Assembly: GCA_033961575.1 (NCBI GenBank)
Contig: CM066730.1
Location: forward strand, 151,493,523-151,557,522
Length of the DNA: 64,000 nt
Direction of reading: 5' to 3'
Origin: Aselliscus stoliczkanus
Taxonomy: Eukaryota; Chordata; Mammalia; Chiroptera; Hipposideridae
Each line of letters starts with the position of its first letter. The stretch's first letter is position 1. A program made the position numbers and the translations under genes. The notes beneath the pieces were generated by a model, which saw only the letters and a list, made by a program, of their open reading frames with translations, was not told the DNA's origin and ran no database searches. Below, one piece after another: positions 57,273 through 64,000 of the stretch.

Positions 57273-57859
57273 GGCCACTGGACCACAGAAGGCCATAACC
57301 AGACCTAAAACCACAGGCTCTGTGGTCTTTCCCTCCCATAATCCAATGAACAAGCAAGAATCACTGACTGATAGAGGAAATGAAGTATGAAGGTGGGTGT
57401 CTGGCTGGGACTTGATGGCTCTTGCAGCTGGGCTCTCCTCAGACATCAAGAGACCTAACTGTAGGCAGAAGGCCAAGACAGAACCTGTGTTCATCTGTTT
57501 CCCCAGGGTCCAGCAAAAGGTCTGGCACAAACAAAACATCATTAACTTTTTCTGATTGTTACATGAAGATTGGACCTATTAAATCAACTCCCAATAGTTG
57601 GGACAAGATGACTCACAGGACCCAGATCAGTGGCTTTATTTTATCTGTAGGGGCATGAACAGACCTGAAGAAACATAGTCTCAGGAGAAAGGAAATGTGA
57701 CCTTGGAATAGGGTTCAGGGATTGGTCATTGCCCACCCAGAACTTCATGGGAGTTTGTGTCCAGGGTGCATGGTGAGCCCTTGCTGTGCTGAAGGTATAT
57801 TTTGAGGGTTCTCTCAGTACACAGGTGAAACATCACCGAAACCATATTATAATGGGTCA
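57273..57859. other. 3' flank of OR pseudogene, nothing recognised
   Basis: No gene or clear repeat recognised. Confidence 0.3.
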
Positions 57860-58000
57860 GAGCTCATGCTTGTAGGGTTGTTGTGGGCAGTTAATATAGG
57901 AAGGTTCTTGAAACAGTGCTTGACACATTGCATGTTCTTTATAAACATTGCCATTTCTAGAAATGGCAATGTTTACCAATCAAACAACTGAAACCATTTC
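57860..58000 (+). repeat. MIR SINE remnant
   Basis: GGTTGTTGTGGGCAGTTAAT, then ACAGTGCTTGACACATTGCA, is the sense MIR end. Confidence 0.5.
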
Positions 58001-59829
58001 AGCTTAGAGAAAGGGGACCATTCTGCTCTCTGGAAAGGACTAGCTCACATTAAAATGAAAAGGTTGGCATTTGTTTATATTTCATTCTGGTATGGAATTA
58101 GTAAGTTGGGATCTGTCACCAACAAGTTCGTGAATGCTGAGTCAGCAAAATTATGGACAAATTATGACATGCCTTTAAGATCCCAAATGAAGAGGCCTTG
58201 ATTACAAACAGCCAGCACTTCTCAAAGATCCTTTCATCGATATTCTCACCTAATAGAGCTTTTTAAGTAAACACGTTCAAATCTGAAGTGAGTAATAACA
58301 GTGTTAGTAGAGTATTTGATTCAAGAGAACATTAACAGGTATGGCAGATGTGATGATCATAATGGTGCTGGCTTCTTTTAGCAGTTCCAGAACCCTTCAC
58401 TCATGGCTAGGGCCTTTTAGAGTCCCAAGCATGCTGGAGAGACACAGACAAGTTGCTCCATAGAATCTCAAGAATTGTACTGACCACACAGAGTCCATCA
58501 TACCAAGAAAAGCTGGCAACACTCCAGTGAGGACTGACTCAGAAAGGGAGTCTTCGTGAAGAGCCTCTATGACCTTCACAGAATCTCCTCTAAGCTTTAC
58601 CTTCACTCTTTCTACCACCAAAGAAAAAAAGAGAAAAAGAGGCAGGAGTTCCTGGCATTCACTTTATCCTTGTCACCTATCTGACATTTCACATTCCCAG
58701 AACCATCCCAGACTTTCCTGCTCCAAACTTGGCTTTGAATTTGAAAGTCTAAATCCCCTCATAGATACAAACGACAAGTTATTTAAGGAAATGATGCTAT
58801 GGTGGAATACTGTTAGATTTTTGCTTTGAACATAAAGGAAATTTTAAATGATTATCCTCTTTTTTTGATGCATGTTAAGCCTCTTTAGCATCAGAATTAT
58901 TGACCCATCATTAACTAACAATAAAATTAAATAACTAAATAAAAGTGATGATTGCACTGGAGGTAAAATAGATTCAATCCAGCCAGAGGTCAATGAAGTG
59001 CTTTGAATTCAATAAGGAATTAATGATGGTTGTGATACTGGTGACAGTTATGATGATTATAGCTTCTATAAGGAAGAATAATATTTGGCTGCATATGTAA
59101 CATCTGGTTATAGGACAATTACTGAACATGCTTTGGATAGTAATAAGGAAGGTGGTTTAGGAGAGATGCTGAGGCATTGGGAGAGAGAGCTGGCTGGAGC
59201 CATATAGAAAGATTGGCAGGATGCACCAAGTCCCCAAATCACAAGGACAAAAGTAAGGATAGTAGAGATATTATAAGAGTTGATCGTGTATCAAGATGAC
59301 ATCAAGATAATATTGGAGGTGCCAAAAAAATGTATGCACATGACTTATGTTCATCTTTTGTTATTGGTATATACTGACTGTTACAGATTTAATACAATTT
59401 TTTCCTTGCTTAAAATGTATCCACAATATTTTGTTACCCTGTGCAGTTGTACAATGGGAAAAGATGGGAAGACAAAGGTGTTTGATCGCTCTGGAGAACA
59501 ATATGGTGGGATTAAGGGTAGAGAGAACTGGAGAGTTGCTAAAAGAAGGTGGGATTCAAGAAATTTGGATTTCAGAGTGGGAAATGTTTCAGGTGATTAT
59601 GAAAAAGCTCACCCAAGAGTGTTTCCCAGGGAAAATTTTGGATTTCTGTAAAGAGGTGAAAGGAACATTCAATTAAGAGATTTGGGATGTGCCTTAACTT
59701 TAAGAAACAGGATTTCAGAGAGAAACTGCCAAGAAGAGATGAAGCTCAGTATGAAAAAGAAGTTATGAGATGGATGGAAGTCCAGAGTTTGAACATTTGG
59801 GTGATAGCGACCAGAGAAAGAAGAGAGAG
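58001..59829. other. Intergenic, AT-leaning, nothing recognised
   Basis: Open frames near 59280-59676 overlap in two phases and have no motif. No repeat family recognised with confidence. Confidence 0.3.
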
Positions 59830-59965
59830 AACAGTGTTGAAATCCCAGCTCCTTCATGTACTAACTGTGGGACTTTGGAAACGGCCCCAACCACTCTGAG
59901 CATCAGTTTTCTAAACTTCAGTTTTTCTCTTTCATAAAATGGAAATAATGATACTTTGAAAGTTT
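59830..59965 (+). repeat. MIR SINE remnant
   Basis: GAAATCCCAGCTCCTTCATG, TAACTGTGGGACTTTGGAAA and CATAAAATGGAAATAATGAT follow the sense MIR order. Confidence 0.6.
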
Positions 59966-61023
59966 AGAGGTATTGTAGCTCTCTAGGTCCAATAAGGAGA
60001 CACAAACTACTCAGCGATTTAAACATGGGAAGTTTAATATAAAGAAATATTAACTATGACAAGAGAGGAACTATAAGACATAAGGAAACTCTATGTGGTA
60101 CCCAAGGCCAAGGGACAGTAGCCCATTTAGGACAGACTCGGGAGGGGTTCAGACTCACTGGAGGTGTGGTCCACGCACTGAATTGCAGAAGAGTTCACTG
60201 GCATAGCCCAGCCATAGTTGGCCTAGAGTTGCAAACCATCAGTCACCTTCCAGATTGCAGGTAAGGGAGCTGGAAATCGGCAAACAGTGGTGTGAACATA
60301 CAGTTAGATGCTGGTGCCAATGGGACAGCAGGCCTCCACAGTGCATGGGTTTGCACATGGAACAACTTCTCGTTCTGTGACCCTGAAGACTACAGGAGGC
60401 GAATGCACAGTTGTGGGGGCTGAAGGAGTCCAGCAGGGGCTGCATGCAGGCCCCTCCAGGACTTGCTGAGCAAGTCAGGCAGGTGGCTGGCAGTGTGGGC
60501 TCTGATTCCCACAATGAAAGGGCAGCCAGATTGAGGTTGCAAGGTCATTGTGTATCGGGGCTGCCTGTGGTCCAGGTTGGAAATTGTATGAGCCACATTC
60601 TCCTGCAATGTCCCTCCAATGTCCTGTGAGAAAGCCTAACATCACACTCACTTTAAAGGAGAAATACATAAGGGGATTGTGTTGTTTATTGCAGAGCATA
60701 TATTGAAAGCACATTTAGAACTCAGGTAATAAATGGATAACTAGATAAAAGGGTACAGTCCACCCTTTGGGCTACTCAGCTTCCAAGTGCATCCCTCTAT
60801 GAACATTCAAATGCCCTTACAGGAAATAAAACAACTCTATATTTCTACCCAACAGATGCACCTTTCCTTACAAATAGGGAAATCATAGACTATATTAATT
60901 ACTGCTAGTGTTCAGCCACAATCTCACTGAAAATTTTGTTACCTAAAAATAACATTATAATGTTAACTTCCAGTAACATAGGTATTAAATAATTTTAAAT
61001 GGTGATTAAAAATAATAAGAAGA
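59966..61023. other. Intergenic, nothing recognised
   Basis: A moderately GC-rich block at 60120-60640 has overlapping frames on both strands without family features. Confidence 0.3.
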
Positions 61024-61464
61024 TGGGCCGGCCGAGTGGCGCATTGGTTAAGCGCTGGTTTTGGGATGCCAGCGGCCCCGGTTCGGATCCCACATGAGGG
61101 CCAGTGACACTGCCCTCTACAGCTAACAACAGCTCCACCTGGAGCTGGGCTGTGCGAGCCCCGGTGATGGTGTGGGCTGCAGCCCCTGCTGCAGTGGGCT
61201 GTCATAGGCTACAGTGAGTGGCCCGCAGCCAGCGTGAGCAGCTGGCAGCCAAGCGTGAGCTGCCAATAGCCGCGGTGAGCGACATCCAGAGGCCAGCGAC
61301 CCATCTGCCTCATCCGGGAAGAGCGCAATGACGATACCAACAGTGAAGCAACATCCTCCGCAACTAAACTGAAGAACAAAAGGACAGCAACTTGTCTGTT
61401 CCCCTTCCCCGATTCCCCAACGCTGTTCCCCTCCGCCAATTCCCCAATAAAATCTTAAAAAAAT
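61024..61464 (+). mobile_element. tRNA-derived SINE, long form (type A), subfamily 2
   Basis: GGGCCGGCCGAGTGGCGCAT head, GGTTCGGATCCCACATGAGG, CCCTCTACAGCTAACAACAG junction, body, AATTCCCCAATAAAATCTTA end and A tail. Shares the GGGATGCCAGCGG change and the loss of the GGCCCATG segment with the 38386 copy. AATAATAAGAAGA at 61011-61023 and 61468-61480 is the target duplication. Confidence 0.95.
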
Positions 61465-61879
61465 AATAATAATAAGAAGAAAATGATTATTTACAAATAA
61501 ATATATGTATATTACATGCAGAAATTTCCCTAGTTCTCCTTTTCTTTGTCATCTCTACTTCAGTATCATAATCAGCAATGGCCCCTCCCCAGATGCTCAA
61601 ACTGGATTTCTCCCTGGAAACACCACATCCCCTGCTTCTCTTTAAAAGGGTGATTCTCTATTTTCACTTCTGTCTTGTGAGTCCGTGACATCCCCAATGA
61701 TCTTTTCTCCCACTTCCTTTCCAGTCAACTTCAAGCCACATCCACCGTGGAATTTGTCATCTCTAAACCAGTAACACTCCCCTAATAAGGGCCCAACGAT
61801 TCCCACTGCATGTAGTTAAACACTTCTTATGGGAGTCTTTCTTAGGGCTATACTCTGCCTCCCTCTGAATACTGTCTCT

Positions 61880-62180
61880 AATTCTCCTGCTTGTTTTATT
61901 ATGACTACATGGCCCTTCTTCCATCTCTGTTGACAACGCAAAGTCCTTTCTTAACTTGGGGCCTTTGTGCCTGATGTCCCTTTGCCTGAAATGTCCTTCT
62001 CTGGCTATTTGCATAGGTGACTCCTTCTCATCCTCAGGTATCAGCTAAACCTTAATCCCTCACAAGGCTTTACCTGTCAGCTCGGCAAGTAATTTTCCCT
62101 CTTCCATTTTTCTCTGTCACAGAGCGCTGCTTATTTCTTCAGAGTTCTGCAACTTTATTTTCAATAATTAAACTTGAAAA
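61880..62180 (+). mobile_element. L2 3'-region fragment
   Basis: CTTGGGGCCTTTGTGCCTGA, CCTTTGCCTGAAATGTCCTT and CAGAGCGCTGCTTATTTCTT are in L2 3' order. Confidence 0.6.
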
Positions 62181-62904
62181 CTTCTATTTTGAGATATCAC
62201 TCCACTGGTGGGAGAAATAATATTAATCTTATGGGTATTTTCCTCTCCCTCTCCATGACACCAGCCTCTGGAGAGCTTACAAAGTGCTGAGGGACACAGT
62301 GGTGGGTGGGAGTGGGGTGAGGTGTCCCCTGGTCCCCTGTGTCTGGTACCCACTGAGGGAACTTCCTTCCTATGAGGTCATCAGTACCAGCAGATCACTG
62401 TGGAATCTTCCTAGGTTGTGGATTATAATTTAATGATTCCACATAGCTCTCTTGGTTTCCACAGGGCCTTATATTGACTGGATCATCCTGGATGCTCAGG
62501 AAAGACTGGATGTCTGTGCTAACTCTGAGGCCCTGTGCCAGTATTCTTAGAGAGCCCATATGTCATTTAGATCCTTTAGGAGAATGAGTCACTGCTATGT
62601 GTGCTGCCCATATGGTTTACAGATGGGCAACACATATGCAGCAACTTTTATTTTTCTATGGTTTCTTCTTTCATCTTACGGTTCACAGAAGAGTCACTTT
62701 ATTTCATTTGAGTTTCATGCACCCCACCTATGGGGGCATAGAATTTTAGAAACACAGAGGTTATGAGCACTATTAATTTCATGGAGTTCTTTTTAGAGAT
62801 GAGTAAAGTAAGATCCAATGAAAGAAAATAAATTTTCCAAAGTAGCAAAGTACTTAGCAAGCTTGAGACTAGAACCCAGACCACTTAATGTTAGGTTCTG
62901 TGTC
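62181..62904. other. Intergenic, possible MIR at right
   Basis: About 62780-62890 (AGAGATGAGTAAAGTAAGAT, then AAGCTTGAGACTAGAACCCA) resembles a diverged reverse MIR. The rest is unassigned. Confidence 0.3.
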
Positions 62905-63175
62905 GTTTCACAACACAATGCAGAGTGTACCATATTAGCCCCATGTGCCACACTGATTCCATGCACCAGTAAGGTCCATGGGCTATATTGGTTCCATATG
63001 CCATTGGCTTAACTTTCAATGTTGTCTACAGAAACGTACTGTTTACATGTACCTTTGAGAGTGCCTATTTCACCTTGATCCTCTAGTGTGTGCATATAAC
63101 ATATGACTTATGTTTATCATGTTGCATGTTGGTTGCATGTATTCTATTGATTCCATTATGGTAGATTATATTATC
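62905..63175. repeat. Decayed minisatellite, left block
   Basis: Repeated imperfect words of the type (C)ATRYTGRTTCCATRY: ACACTGATTCCATGC, ATATTGGTTCCATATG, ATGTTGGTTGCATGT, TATTGATTCCATTATG. Units are about 20-30 bases apart and strongly diverged. Confidence 0.5.
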
Positions 63176-63189
63176 ACCTTTATTATTTT

Positions 63190-63580
63190 TTGTTCTCACT
63201 GTACAGGGATTATACATTAATGTCCACTGGCAAGTGATTTGCATTACTTTTCTGTGGGAAAAATATGCTTCCTGTGCTTTTGCTATCAGGTTTGACCGTA
63301 TGACTTGCTTTGGTCAATATGATGTGAGAAAAGAGATATGTGTCACTTCTATGCAGAAGCTGTAAAGCCACTATGTATTTTGGCCATTGTTCCCTCTGTC
63401 ATAAAAAGGGCATGTTCCAGATAGGACCTCCTCCTTCATGTTGGGTGCAAGTATCCAGTGGCAGAAGGCCATAGCCACCTACAACTGACGCGGAACATGA
63501 GCAAAAAATGAACTTTTGCTGTTGTAAGTCACTGAGGTTATGGACTTGTTTGTTACTGCTCCACAATGTAGCAGGTTGAC
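63190..63580 (+). mobile_element. Probable ERVL-MaLR (MLT1-like) LTR fragment
   Basis: CACTGGCAAGTGATTTGCAT, GACTTGCTTTGGTCAATATG, then GTTGTAAGTCACTGAGGTTA and GGACTTGTTTGTTACTGCTC resemble the LTR of the old non-infectious MaLR elements. No viral gene is present. Confidence 0.5.
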
Positions 63581-63680
63581 CCAGGTAGCCATGTTGGTTT
63601 CACATATCAGGTTTGTTCCACTGATTAAGTACTGTGTTGGTTCAAATGCACAATGTTAGTTGCATACATTATAGATGTTG
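63581..63680. repeat. Decayed minisatellite, right block
   Basis: CATGTTGGTTTCACATAT, CACTGATTAAGTACTG, TGTTGGTTCAAATGCAC and ATGTTAGTTGCATACAT repeat the motif of the left block. Confidence 0.5.
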
Positions 63681-63730
63681 TCTCTTTCCTCAGCATTGGA
63701 CATTCTACTCCGGTCCTCCTGGCTCCCAGT

Positions 63731-64000
63731 TCAACAGACCAAACTACTCTGTCCCATGACTTTGAGAAAAGCCCCTTTGATGTCCTTGTTCCTTAGACTG
63801 TAGACCACAGGGTTGAGCAGAGCAGTGAAGACATTGTAGAAGAGTGAGATCTGCTTGTCTTGCTCAGGGGAATAGCTGGAGTTGGGCCTCATGTAGATAT
63901 AAGTGGCTGGAGCATAGAAGAATACAACAACAGTCAGGTGGGAAGCGCAGGTAGAGAAAGCCTTGCAGCGGCCCTGCATGGACTTGATCTTGAGAATGGC
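63731..64000 (-). CDS. Olfactory receptor, C-terminal part, cut by the window edge
   Basis: The last 89 codons of a class II OR run leftward from the window edge to a TGA at 63731-63733. They cover the end of TM5/loop 3 (AILKIKS), the TM6 entry KAFSTCASH, TM6, the loop MRPNSSYSPEQDK, TM7 with NPVVYSLRNKD, and a short tail ending SSLVC. The sequence is open and all landmarks are intact, so the gene may be functional, but the first 70% lies outside. The cytosine-rich start of the visible part (QGRCKAFSTC) and the SYSPEQDK loop differ from the five other ORs here, so it is a separate subfamily. Confidence 0.93.
   Translation of the reverse strand, partial: AILKIKSMQGRCKAFSTCASHLTVVVFFYAPATYIYMRPNSSYSPEQDKQISLFYNVFTALLNPVVYSLRNKDIKGAFLKVMGQSSLVC

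Noticed and set aside
197..61464. tRNA genes suggested by the many GGTTCGGATCCC B-box matches
   Set aside because: Each lies in a SINE head with target duplications and A tail; cloverleaf acceptor ends are absent.
1..64000. CRISPR array, operon, integron or phage-like system
   Set aside because: Regularly spaced repeats are absent, coding density is very low and all mobile elements are mammalian retroelements or DNA transposons.

Overview
This window is nuclear DNA from a placental mammal. It is dense in old LINE-1, L2, MIR and hAT/Tigger remnants, carries several dinucleotide repeats, and has single-exon olfactory receptor (OR) genes in a large non-coding background. The younger repeats are tRNA-derived SINEs starting GGGCCGGCCGAGTGGC, plus multi-headed tRNA SINEs whose monomers read GATGGCTCAG...CAACTAAGA.TGAAC. 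I associate the multi-headed type with bats, most likely the rhinolophoid/Yinpterochiroptera side. That placement is recalled from memory and was not searched; species is unresolved.

Gene content is one part of a class II (tetrapod-type, family 2-like) OR cluster. Two ORs are intact and both lie on the minus strand: 4614-5552 (312 aa) and 18142-19089 (315 aa). Three are broken and lie on the plus strand: 29806-30732 (several indels), 44539-45486 (three nonsense codons, no indel) and 56325-57272 (two nonsense codons, no indel). A sixth, on the minus strand, is cut by the right edge (63731-64000). The minus-minus-plus-plus-plus-minus layout and shared motifs suggest local duplication with inversion. 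Intact ORs encode seven-transmembrane G-protein-coupled odorant receptors, normally expressed one allele per olfactory neuron.

Region by region: 0-3 kb is an antisense LINE-1 with a recognisable GC-rich 5' UTR; 3-6 kb holds the first OR; 6-9 kb holds hAT, L1 and SINE remnants; 9.9-11.1 kb is a long purine-rich tract; 13-17 kb is old L1/L2/MIR with SINE insertions; 18-19.2 kb is the second OR with a (CA)n tract just upstream; 19.6-29 kb is intergenic with SINEs, including a complete three-headed element at 25.5 kb; 29.8-30.7 kb is the first pseudogene; 31-44 kb is repeat-rich; 44.5-45.5 kb is the second pseudogene; 45.7-50 kb is nested L1/L2/MER5A/SINE; 51-55.4 kb holds SINEs, a long GGAA microsatellite and an L2; 56.3-57.3 kb is the third pseudogene; 57.3-63.7 kb is intergenic with a long SINE, L2, an LTR-like block and a decayed minisatellite.

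No multi-exon protein gene, rRNA, functional tRNA, CRISPR array or prokaryote-type operon is visible. I do not see a new biological system. The most unusual items are the modular SINE families, the nonsense-only OR pseudogenes, the tail-to-tail L1 pair and the cryptic decayed tandem repeats.
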